Below are positions 1 to 5,785 of a stretch of 6,062 bases of DNA, in pieces. This DNA comes from Prevotellaceae bacterium (GTDB lineage Bacteria > Bacteroidota > Bacteroidia > Bacteroidales > Paludibacteraceae). The notes under the pieces were generated by a model that saw only the letters and a list, made by a program, of their open reading frames with translations, was not told the origin of the DNA and did not search any database. Both the position numbers and the translations under genes were made by a program. The stretch lies in assembly GCA_020636675.1 (NCBI GenBank), contig JACJXK010000035.1, forward strand, positions 1-6,062, given 5' to 3'. How positions within the stretch are numbered: position 1 is the stretch's first letter; each line of letters starts with the position of its first letter.

Positions 1-1
1 T

Positions 2-832
2 ATGTCTCCAGACCGTGTTGTTGTAGGTGTTGAATCTGATAAAGCAAAGGAATTGATGACTAAATTGTATCGTCCTTTTCTCTTAAATAATTTTAGAGTC
101 ATTTTTACAGATATACCGTCAGCAGAGATGATTAAATATGCGGCTAATTCGATGTTGGCTACACGTATATCTTTTATGAATGACATTGCCAATCTTTGTG
201 AATTAGTAGGAGCTGATGTTAATATGGTACGAAAAGGTATTGGTTCAGATTCTCGTATAGGTAGCAAATTCCTTTATCCCGGATGTGGATATGGAGGTTC
301 TTGTTTCCCTAAAGATGTGAAGGCTTTGGTCAAAACAGCAGAGAAGAATGGCTACCAGATGTCTGTATTGAAGGCTGTGGAAGAGGTGAATGAGTATCAG
401 AAAAGCGTTCTTTTTAATAAACTAAGGAAATATTACAAAGGTGATTTGCAAGGTAAAACGATAGCTCTTTGGGGCTTGGCGTTTAAGCCGGAAACAGATG
501 ATATGCGAGAGGCAACAGCCTTGGTTATCATTGACCTATTGGTGAAATCAGGATGTAAGGTAAGAGTATTTGATCCTGTTGCTATGGAAGAATGTAAACG
601 TAGAGTAGGAGATTCCGTTTATTATGCAAACGATATGTATGATGCTGTATTGGATGCGGATGCATTACTGTTATTGACAGAATGGAAACAGTTTAGGTTG
701 CCGTCATGGGGTGTGATTTCAAAGACAATGAAGGCTCCTCTTGTCATCGATGGCCGCAATATATATGATCCTAATGAAATGAAAGAGAATGGCTTCTCCT
801 ATAGCTGTATAGGAAGAAACGATTCGTTATGA
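2..832 (+). CDS. ugd: UDP-glucose 6-dehydrogenase, C-terminal 276 residues (5' end outside window)
   Basis: This enzyme oxidises UDP-glucose to UDP-glucuronate with two NAD+ in the cytoplasm, supplying uronic acid for capsule, O-antigen or other glycans. The window shows the end of the N-terminal domain (MSPDRVVVG), the central dimerisation helices (KYAANSMLATRISFMND, about residues 45-61 of the fragment) and the active-site loop GCGYGGSCFPKD with the catalytic cysteine at fragment residue 101. The C-terminal UDP-binding domain follows (WGLAFKPETDDMREA onward, FDPVAM). Family members are about 430-450 residues, so roughly 160 N-terminal residues lie upstream. The ATG at base 2 is an internal Met, not the start. 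The loop and helix wording fits UDP-glucose rather than UDP-ManNAc dehydrogenases. Codons are more A/T-rich than in the genes downstream, as is common in polysaccharide loci. A terminator follows 24 bases after the stop, so this is probably the last gene of its unit. Confidence 0.93.
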   Translation: MSPDRVVVGVESDKAKELMTKLYRPFLLNNFRVIFTDIPSAEMIKYAANSMLATRISFMNDIANLCELVGADVNMVRKGIGSDSRIGSKFLYPGCGYGGSCFPKDVKALVKTAEKNGYQMSVLKAVEEVNEYQKSVLFNKLRKYYKGDLQGKTIALWGLAFKPETDDMREATALVIIDLLVKSGCKVRVFDPVAMEECKRRVGDSVYYANDMYDAVLDADALLLLTEWKQFRLPSWGVISKTMKAPLVIDGRNIYDPNEMKENGFSYSCIGRNDSL

Positions 833-856
833 TATACCCTGTTAGATTAAAAAAGG

Positions 857-890
857 AAGGATGGTGATTTATATTTCATCATCCTTTTTT
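857..890 (+). terminator. Rho-independent terminator after ugd
   Basis: An 11-bp stem (857-867 with 876-886, one G-T wobble) encloses an 8-base loop and runs into a T tract (885-890). An A-rich run at 847-854 could extend pairing with the T tail. It lies 24 bases past the ugd stop and separates ugd from the lipid kinase gene. In the opposite direction the T run is interrupted, so it is mainly a + strand terminator. Confidence 0.85.
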
Positions 891-942
891 GTATATAAAT
901 GTTATATGTTTTATTCCTCTAAATAAAGGAAAAAACTGTATT

Positions 943-976
943 TTTGTTATCCGATAATATTGTCGGTTATCCTTTG
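943..976 (+). promoter_or_regulatory. Possible Bacteroidales promoter upstream of the lipid kinase gene
   Basis: TTTG at 943-946 is followed 21 bases later by TATCCTTTG (968-976). This resembles the Bacteroides -33 TTTG / -7 TAnnTTTG pair but has one extra base inside the -7 box. Transcription would start near 983, leaving a leader of only about 16 bases before the ATG at 999. A short inverted repeat (CCGATA 951-956 with TGTCGG 961-966, loop ATAT) lies in the spacer and could be an operator or chance. The position just after the ugd terminator supports a promoter here; the exact boxes are an inference. Confidence 0.35.
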
Positions 977-998
977 TTTGAATGGGTGAAAATCTAAT

Positions 999-1943
999 AT
1001 GACCGAAGAAAAGAAAAAATGGGCAGTCATTGCTAATCCCAAGTCGGGTACGAGGCGTTATTTCCGTAGGCGGGTGTCTGTGGAAGATTGTCTTAAGGAC
1101 GCAGGATTGGATGTCGATTTTGTCTTTTCGGAGTATCCTGGTCATGCTGGTGTCCTTGCGAAGGATTTCATTGAGAACAAAGGTGTCCGTCATATCATTG
1201 TGGTAGGTGGAGATGGAACGGTGAGCGAGGTGATTCACGGCATCTTTTCTTCGTCTGTCGATCCCCGTGAAATTTTGTTCGCCGTCATCCCTGCCGGAAC
1301 GGGAAACGACTGGTCTCGTTATTGGGGCATTAAACGTAGTCTGAAGAGGAGCATCGCTGTCATACAGAAAGGAAACACCCGTTTTATCGATGTCGGAAAG
1401 TTGGTTTTCCATAAGAAGCGGGAGCCGATAGAGAAGTATTTCATCAATTCGGTGGGAATAGGATACGATGCGCAGGTGGTGCAATATGCCGAGACAATCG
1501 GTCATTTCCTACACGGTAGGTCTTGGGTCTATTCCTTTGCCGTTATAGCGGGTGCAGTTATGCATTCGTCCAAGAAGTTGAGACTGGAGGCCGATGGCGG
1601 ACGTTACTCTTTCGAGGACAAGGTTTATTCCATGTCTATTGCCAATGGCCCCTATACGGGGGGTGGCATCAAGCAGACGCCACAGGCCAGTCCGTTGGAC
1701 GGTAAGTTTGACGTTATGGCGGTGGTGCGGCCTTCGTTCTTTCATCTGATGGCTGCCCTCTATCGATTGTTCCGGACTAACTTGCAGGAAGAGTCCTGCG
1801 TGAAATATTTTCGCGCGGAGAAGTTGTCCATAACGACAACCAAACGACATAAGGTAGAGGCCGACGGCATCCTACTTCACGAGGCAAAGGGTCCGTATGA
1901 ATTGACCATTCTTCCTCAGGCGATAAAGATGATGGTTCCGTGA
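999..1943 (+). CDS. Diacylglycerol/sphingosine kinase family lipid kinase (DAGK catalytic domain, YegS/LCB5 type)
   Basis: This 314-residue protein, a usual length for bacterial lipid kinases of this family, would phosphorylate a lipid hydroxyl with ATP at the cytoplasmic membrane face. Family landmarks appear in order: NPKSG (residues 13-17), the nucleotide-binding GGDGTVSEV (70-78), PAGTGNDW (98-105), a GIGYDAQVV segment around 152-160, NGPYTGGG with the downstream DGKFDV, and a C-terminal beta-sandwich ending ILPQAIKMMVP. There is no signal peptide or membrane segment. The residue after the ADG turn near the C-terminus is Ile (ADGIL), where many relatives have Glu (DGE). The substrate cannot be told: diacylglycerol recycling is the default, but Bacteroidales also make sphingolipids, so a long-chain base or ceramide is possible. 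The ATG at 999 is the only good start ahead of the NPKSG strand. kdsA follows after 34 bases, suggesting co-transcription. Confidence 0.88.
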   Translation: MTEEKKKWAVIANPKSGTRRYFRRRVSVEDCLKDAGLDVDFVFSEYPGHAGVLAKDFIENKGVRHIIVVGGDGTVSEVIHGIFSSSVDPREILFAVIPAGTGNDWSRYWGIKRSLKRSIAVIQKGNTRFIDVGKLVFHKKREPIEKYFINSVGIGYDAQVVQYAETIGHFLHGRSWVYSFAVIAGAVMHSSKKLRLEADGGRYSFEDKVYSMSIANGPYTGGGIKQTPQASPLDGKFDVMAVVRPSFFHLMAALYRLFRTNLQEESCVKYFRAEKLSITTTKRHKVEADGILLHEAKGPYELTILPQAIKMMVP

Positions 1944-1977
1944 CGAGAGATGATAAACAGAATAAAAAAAATATAGA

Positions 1978-2796
1978 ATGACAAATATGATTCCAAAGCT
2001 GAAATATGCAGATTCGGGAAATTTTTTCATCTTGGCGGGTCCTTGTGTGATCGAGGGAGAAGAGATGTCTCTCCGTATTGCGGAGCAGATTATGAAAATA
2101 TCCGACGCGTTGAAGGTCCCTTTCGTTTTTAAGGGTTCTTATAGAAAGGCCAACCGGTCGAGGATAGATTCGTTCAGTGGCATCGGCGACGAGAAGGCTC
2201 TGAAGATTCTTGCCAAGGTGGGCTGTACCTTTGGAATCCCGACAGTCACGGATATCCATGCGGCGCAGGAGGCTGAAATGGCCGCCGAGTATGTCGATGT
2301 TTTGCAGATACCTGCATTCTTGTGTCGGCAGACGGATATATTGATGGCTGCAGCCAAAACGGGCAAGGTGGTGAACATAAAGAAAGGCCAGTTCCTCTCT
2401 GCCGATTCCATGCAGTTTGCCGCACAGAAGGTGGTCGATTGTGGCAATAAGAATGTGATGTTGACAGACCGTGGCAATACGTTCGGTTATCAGGATTTGG
2501 TGGTCGATTTCCGCAGCATTCCTATCATGCAGAAAACAGGTTTTCCCGTGATTTTGGATATAACCCATTCATTGCAGCAACCTAACCAGACATCTGGCGT
2601 GACGGGCGGTAATCCGGAGATGATAGAGACGATAGCCCGTGCTGGTGTGGCGGTAGGCGTGGATGGCTTGTTTCTGGAGACGCATCCTGATCCTGCCCAT
2701 GCAAAGTCTGACGGCGCCAACATGCTAAGGCTTGACCTGATGGAACCGTTGTTGAATAAATTGGTTCGTATTCGCCAGACAATCAATCAACTGTAA
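1978..2796 (+). CDS. kdsA: 3-deoxy-8-phosphooctulonate synthase (Kdo-8-P synthase), class II metal-dependent type
   Basis: KdsA condenses phosphoenolpyruvate with arabinose 5-phosphate to give Kdo-8-phosphate, precursor of the Kdo that links lipid A to LPS core; it acts in the cytoplasm as a TIM-barrel enzyme. The protein has 272 residues (family about 260-285). Visible motifs are LAGPCVIE (19-26), FKGSYRKANRS, the DIH segment, QIPAFLCRQTD, NIKKGQF, TDRGNTFGYQDLVVDFRS, DITHSLQ (194-200) and FLETHPDP (232-239). Cys23, His197, Glu234 and Asp245 fall at the same mutual spacings (174, 37 and 11) as the metal ligands Cys11, His185, Glu222 and Asp233 of the Aquifex aeolicus enzyme. This marks a metal-dependent class II KdsA, unlike the E. 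coli type, which has Asn in place of the Cys. ATG 1978 is taken as the start; ATG 1987 is possible. No Shine-Dalgarno sequence is present. It probably shares a transcript with the lipid kinase gene. Confidence 0.96.
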   Translation: MTNMIPKLKYADSGNFFILAGPCVIEGEEMSLRIAEQIMKISDALKVPFVFKGSYRKANRSRIDSFSGIGDEKALKILAKVGCTFGIPTVTDIHAAQEAEMAAEYVDVLQIPAFLCRQTDILMAAAKTGKVVNIKKGQFLSADSMQFAAQKVVDCGNKNVMLTDRGNTFGYQDLVVDFRSIPIMQKTGFPVILDITHSLQQPNQTSGVTGGNPEMIETIARAGVAVGVDGLFLETHPDPAHAKSDGANMLRLDLMEPLLNKLVRIRQTINQL

Positions 2797-2815
2797 TTAA
2801 TCATAAAAAGGAAAT

Positions 2816-2836
2816 AGGAACGTTTAACTCGTTCTT
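2816..2836 (+). other. Weak hairpin between kdsA and hisS
   Basis: A 7-bp stem (2816-2822 with 2830-2836, one G-T pair, loop 2823-2829) is followed by only a short T run (2835-2838). It could be a leaky terminator or an mRNA-processing hairpin that lowers hisS read-through, but it is short and may be chance. Confidence 0.25.
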
Positions 2837-2856
2837 TTACGATAAATTTATTGAAG

Positions 2857-4218
2857 ATGGCAACAAAACCTTCTATACCTAAGGGTACAAGAGATTTCGC
2901 ACCGATAGAGATGGCGCGACGTAATTATATATTTAATACAATCAAGGAGGTTTTCCGGTTGTATGGATTTCAGCAGATAGAGACTCCTGCCATGGAGAAT
3001 CTGTCTACGTTGATGGGAAAATATGGAGAAGAGGGAGACAAGCTCCTTTTTAAGATATTGAATTCCGGTGATTTCATCTCAGGTGTGGAGCAGGCGGATT
3101 TGGAGTCTCGTAATTCGTTGAAGTTGACGAATAAGATTTCAGAGAAGGGACTGCGTTATGACCTCACTGTCCCTTTCGCTAGATTTGTGGTGATGAACCG
3201 TGACAAGCTGAATTTCCCGTTCAAGCGTTTTCAGATCCAGCCGGTGTGGCGTGCCGATAAGCCGCAGAAGGGAAGGTACCGCGAGTTCTATCAGTGTGAT
3301 GTGGATGTGGTAGGTAGCAATTCTTTGATGAACGAGGTCGAACTCATGCAGATTGTGGATGAGGTATATCGCCGTTTGAATGTAAATGTGTGCATCAAGA
3401 TTAATAACCGAAAGATTCTTACCGGAATGGCGGAGGTGATAGGTCAAGCCGATAAGATTGTGGACATTACGGTGGCAATCGATAAGTTGGACAAAATCGG
3501 TCTGGAGAATGTCAATGCGGAATTGGCTTCGAAGGGCATCTCCGAGGAGTCTATTGCCAAGTTGCAGCCTATCATATTGTTGCAGGGGACTAACGAGCAG
3601 AAGTTGCAGACGATAAGGGAGGTGCTGTCCTCGTCGGAGGTCGGATTGAAAGGAGTGGAAGAAATCGCTACTATATTGGACTATGTCAAGGCTCTTGGCA
3701 TAGAGACGGAGGTGGAGTTGGACTTGACGTTGGCCCGAGGATTGAACTATTATACGGGGGCCATCTTCGAGGTGAAGGCGAAGGACGTCCAGATAGGAAG
3801 CATTACCGGCGGCGGTCGTTATGACAACCTTACCGGTGTGTTTGGTATGGATGGCGTTTCTGGTGTCGGCATCTCTTTCGGTGCCGACCGAATCTATGAT
3901 GTGCTGAACCAATTGGAACTCTATCCGGCAGAGATGCTACAGTCGACGAAGGTCGTGTTTGTGACCTTTGGGGAGAGCGAGTTCAAGTATGCGTTGAAGT
4001 GCCTTCAGTCTGTCCGTGCGGCAGGTGTGGCCGCAGAGGTCTATCCCGAGCCGGTCAAGATGAAAAAGCAGATGGGCTATGCCGATGGTAAGGGCGTGCC
4101 ATACGTGGCTATAGTAGGAGAGACGGAGTTGAACGAAAACAAGGTGATGCTGAAGAATATGGTTTCGGGAGAGCAGAATCTGGTTTCGTTGGAAGAGATG
4201 ATTTCTCAACTTAAATAG
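2857..4218 (+). CDS. hisS: Histidine--tRNA ligase (HisRS)
   Basis: HisRS charges tRNA-His with histidine using ATP, in the cytoplasm as a homodimer. The 453-residue protein has the class II synthetase core: the N-terminal signature PKGTRDF (8-14), motif 1 around 33-47 (GFQQIETPAME), motif 2 at 122-148 with the conserved RYREFYQCD stretch (140-148), and an insertion domain around 175-280. The histidine-specific LARGLNYYTG (292-301, with the family's catalytic arginine at 294), GGGRYD (318-323) and motif 3 GVGISFGADR (336-345) follow. The last ~95 residues form the anticodon-binding domain. It is somewhat longer than E. coli HisRS (424), as usual in Bacteroidetes. I chose ATG 2857 (MATKPSIPKG); a TTG two codons upstream at 2851 is in frame but less likely. 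kdsA ends 60 bases upstream, so the gene may be read from the upstream unit, from its own weak promoter, or both. Confidence 0.97.
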   Translation: MATKPSIPKGTRDFAPIEMARRNYIFNTIKEVFRLYGFQQIETPAMENLSTLMGKYGEEGDKLLFKILNSGDFISGVEQADLESRNSLKLTNKISEKGLRYDLTVPFARFVVMNRDKLNFPFKRFQIQPVWRADKPQKGRYREFYQCDVDVVGSNSLMNEVELMQIVDEVYRRLNVNVCIKINNRKILTGMAEVIGQADKIVDITVAIDKLDKIGLENVNAELASKGISEESIAKLQPIILLQGTNEQKLQTIREVLSSSEVGLKGVEEIATILDYVKALGIETEVELDLTLARGLNYYTGAIFEVKAKDVQIGSITGGGRYDNLTGVFGMDGVSGVGISFGADRIYDVLNQLELYPAEMLQSTKVVFVTFGESEFKYALKCLQSVRAAGVAAEVYPEPVKMKKQMGYADGKGVPYVAIVGETELNENKVMLKNMVSGEQNLVSLEEMISQLK

Positions 4219-4224
4219 TCCGAT

Positions 4225-4257
4225 TTTGTTTTTTATCTGAAATAAGATTTATTTTTG
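4225..4257 (+). promoter_or_regulatory. Bacteroidales-type promoter for the carboxy(nor)spermidine dehydrogenase gene
   Basis: TTTG at 4225-4228 and TATTTTTG at 4250-4257 match the Bacteroides -33 TTTG and -7 TAnnTTTG elements exactly, separated by 21 bases. Transcription would begin around 4262-4265, within or just before the palindrome at 4261-4280, giving a leader of about 55 bases. T-rich sequence makes partial matches easy, so this is a good candidate and not a proof. Confidence 0.5.
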
Positions 4258-4260
4258 TGT

Positions 4261-4280
4261 AAGTTCCGTTTCGGGAACTT
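4261..4280 (+). promoter_or_regulatory. Perfect palindrome in the leader of the polyamine gene
   Basis: AAGTTCC (4261-4267) and GGAACTT (4274-4280) form a perfect 7-bp stem with loop GTTTCG. No T tract follows on either strand, so it is not a standard terminator. Placed at the predicted transcript start, it could form a 5'-terminal stabilising hairpin in the mRNA or be a repressor/activator site in DNA. Confidence 0.5.
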
Positions 4281-4317
4281 CTTGTCGAGAATATAAATAG
4301 TAAATTAAAAAGAAAGA

Positions 4318-5520
4318 ATGTCAAAAGTTCTCATTATCGGAGCAGGCGGAGTAGGTACCGTAGTTGCTCATAAAGTGGCTCAGAATGCGGATGTCTTCAC
4401 TGACATTGTGATTGCGAGCCGTACCAAGTCGAAATGTGATGTCCTTGCTGCGGATATAGAGAAGCGCGAGGGTGTGAAGGTGACGACGGATAGTGTGGAT
4501 GCGGATAGCGTTCCTCAGTTGGTGGCGTTGCTGAAGAAACATCAGCCAAAATTGGTGATAAATGTGGCGCTCCCTTATCAGGATTTGACGATAATGGATG
4601 CCTGTTTGGAGTGTGGCGTCAACTATCTTGACACTGCCAATTATGAACCAAAGGACGAAGCTCATTTCGAATATAGCTGGCAATGGGCATATAAAGATAA
4701 GTTTGAGAAGGCTGGACTCACTGCCATCTTGGGTTGCGGATTCGATCCGGGAGTCTCCGGCGTATATACTGCTTATGCGGCCAAACATCATTTTGATGAG
4801 ATTCAATATCTGGATATCGTAGATTGCAACGCGGGCAACCACCACAAGGCTTTCGCTACTAATTTCAATCCGGAAATCAATATTCGGGAAATAACCCAAA
4901 AGGGTCGCTTCTACGAAAACGGAAAGTGGGTGGAGACGGGTGCTTTGGAGATTCACAAGCCTTTGTCCTATCCTAATGTAGGGCCGAAGGAGTCTTATCT
5001 TATGTATCACGAGGAGTTGGAATCTTTGGTGAAAAACTATCCGACGATAAAAAGGGCTCGTTTCTGGATGACATTTGGTCAGGAATACTTGACGCATCTT
5101 CGCGTTATCCAAGATATTGGTATGGCTCGTATTGACGAGGTGGAATATAATGGGATGAAGATTGTTCCTCTCCAGTTCTTGAAGGCCGTTTTGCCTAATC
5201 CTCAAGATTTGGGCGAGAATTACGAGGGAGAGACGAGTATCGGTTGCCGTATCCGTGGCCTGAAGGATGGCAAGCAGAAGACTTATTATGTCTATAATAA
5301 CTGTAGCCACCATGCTGCTTTCTTAGAAACGGGAATGCAGGGAGTGAGCTACACAACGGGGGTTCCCGCTATGATTGGCGCCTTGATGTTCTTGACCGGA
5401 AAATGGAATATGGTGGGAGTACATAATGTGGAGGAGTTTGATCCGGATCCGTTCATGGAACAGCTCAACAAACAAGGGCTTCCTTGGCATGAGGTGATTG
5501 ATGGCGATCTTGAATTGTAA
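4318..5520 (+). CDS. Carboxynorspermidine/carboxyspermidine dehydrogenase (saccharopine dehydrogenase family)
   Basis: The 400-residue cytoplasmic enzyme belongs to the saccharopine dehydrogenase-like family. It resembles Vibrio carboxynorspermidine synthase and the Bacteroides enzyme of the carboxyspermidine route, which reductively couple L-aspartate 4-semialdehyde with a diamine (1,3-diaminopropane or putrescine) using NADPH. A separate decarboxylase then gives norspermidine or spermidine. The N-terminus is a Rossmann strand-turn-helix, VLIIGAGGVGTVVAHK (4-19), followed by IASRT, where the nucleotide's ribose/phosphate is read. Other landmarks are INVALPYQD, CGVNYLDTANYEP, GCGFDPGVSG (139-148), CNAGNHHKAFATNFNPE in the substrate half, and a C-terminal return to the Rossmann domain (TTGVPAMIGA). 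This length and these motifs fit carboxynorspermidine enzymes better than fungal-type saccharopine reductases of lysine metabolism. Diamine preference cannot be read from sequence; putrescine, hence spermidine, is likelier in Bacteroidales. The start follows an A-rich leader. The gene appears to be its own transcription unit; the decarboxylase is not in the window. Confidence 0.88.
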   Translation: MSKVLIIGAGGVGTVVAHKVAQNADVFTDIVIASRTKSKCDVLAADIEKREGVKVTTDSVDADSVPQLVALLKKHQPKLVINVALPYQDLTIMDACLECGVNYLDTANYEPKDEAHFEYSWQWAYKDKFEKAGLTAILGCGFDPGVSGVYTAYAAKHHFDEIQYLDIVDCNAGNHHKAFATNFNPEINIREITQKGRFYENGKWVETGALEIHKPLSYPNVGPKESYLMYHEELESLVKNYPTIKRARFWMTFGQEYLTHLRVIQDIGMARIDEVEYNGMKIVPLQFLKAVLPNPQDLGENYEGETSIGCRIRGLKDGKQKTYYVYNNCSHHAAFLETGMQGVSYTTGVPAMIGALMFLTGKWNMVGVHNVEEFDPDPFMEQLNKQGLPWHEVIDGDLEL

Positions 5521-5551
5521 AGACGACGGATTGTTGTGAAAATAGAGACAG

Positions 5552-5589
5552 AAAGGACTTGCATCTTGAATGGTGTAGGTCCTTTTTTT
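5552..5589 (+). terminator. Rho-independent terminator after the polyamine gene
   Basis: A long hairpin pairs 5552-5565 with 5572-5585 (14 pairs including G-T wobbles) around loop TTGAAT, and runs into seven Ts (5583-5589). It begins 31 bases after the stop codon. The other strand lacks a T run after the hairpin, so it works only for + strand transcripts. Confidence 0.88.
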
Positions 5590-5649
5590 AGCAGTTTTTG
5601 AGGAATACTTCCTCCAAATGACGTCTCCATCATTTGTCCGAATCTCCCA
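5590..5649. other. Intergenic stretch without a recognisable gene
   Basis: No credible coding frame is seen. Small inverted repeats are present: GAGGAA/TTCCTC (5600-5605 and 5609-5614, loop of 3) and AAATGA/TCATTT (5616-5621 and 5630-5635). A CCAATTGG palindrome straddles the right border (5648-5655). None has a T run, so none reads as a terminator. This is probably ancestral flank of the IS fragment. Confidence 0.4.
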
Positions 5650-5662
5650 ATTGGAAAAATCG
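5650..5662. repeat. 13-base direct repeat, copy 1 (outer edge of IS66 fragment)
   Basis: ATTGGAAAAATCG here is repeated exactly at 5923-5935. The last base is also the first base of the IS-like end GTAAGC. The two copies bracket the IS66 fragment, so they may be a target duplication or a recombination scar. Confidence 0.75.
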
Positions 5663-5696
5663 TAAGCCTTCGGTAAAGTACATCCCCTACTATAGA

Positions 5697-5740
5697 AGTT
5701 TGGCCAACTCTAGACATATTAGTCCGAAGTTGGCCAAGTT
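5697..5740. repeat. Inverted repeat hairpin inside the IS66 fragment
   Basis: Bases 5697-5709 (AGTTTGGCCAACT) can pair along all 13 positions with 5728-5740 (AGTTGGCCAAGTT), using two G-T wobbles, across an 18-base loop. As both cores are GGCC palindromes, the two copies are also near direct repeats. Lying between transposase stop and element end, it could act as a transcription barrier or as a transposase-binding feature. Confidence 0.55.
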
Positions 5741-5785
5741 TGTTCAAAGTTTGTTCTAGTTGTTACGAGTTTGTCACGTTTGTAC
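5737..5785. repeat. Short tandem-like repeats, about 10-11 base period
   Basis: AGTTTGTTC at 5737 and again at 5748 is followed by degenerate copies at 5758 (AGTTGTTAC), 5768 (AGTTTGTC) and 5777 (CGTTTGTAC). On the - strand these read as repeated ACAAAC units that include the last codons of the transposase and continue past its stop. The spacing is close to one helical turn, which suits protein-binding sites at a transposon end. Confidence 0.5.

Noticed and set aside
1777..2568. A 263-codon - strand open frame opposite the lipid kinase and kdsA genes
   Set aside because: It spans two well-supported + strand genes and the gap between them and resembles no family; it is a shadow frame.
2851..2856. 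TTG at 2851 as the hisS start
   Set aside because: The ATG at 2857 gives the usual short leader before PKGTRDF, and no Shine-Dalgarno sequence favours the TTG.
4261..4280. The palindrome as a terminator for hisS
   Set aside because: No T run follows the hairpin on either strand, and a promoter-like pair lies immediately upstream.
4321..5313. A 330-codon - strand open frame opposite the polyamine gene
   Set aside because: It mirrors a strongly conserved + strand enzyme and has no recognisable domain.
5600..5635. Two small inverted repeats as regulatory RNA or a terminator
   Set aside because: The stems are only 6 bp and lack T tracts; pairs of this size are expected by chance.
5349..5747. 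A 132-codon open frame on the - strand spanning the end of the polyamine gene, its terminator and the IS border
   Set aside because: It overlaps a well-supported gene on the other strand, crosses a clear terminator hairpin and the IS end, and has no recognisable protein motif.
5737..5785. The short repeats as a CRISPR array
   Set aside because: The units are about 10 bases with no spacers of regular length and lie inside an IS fragment.
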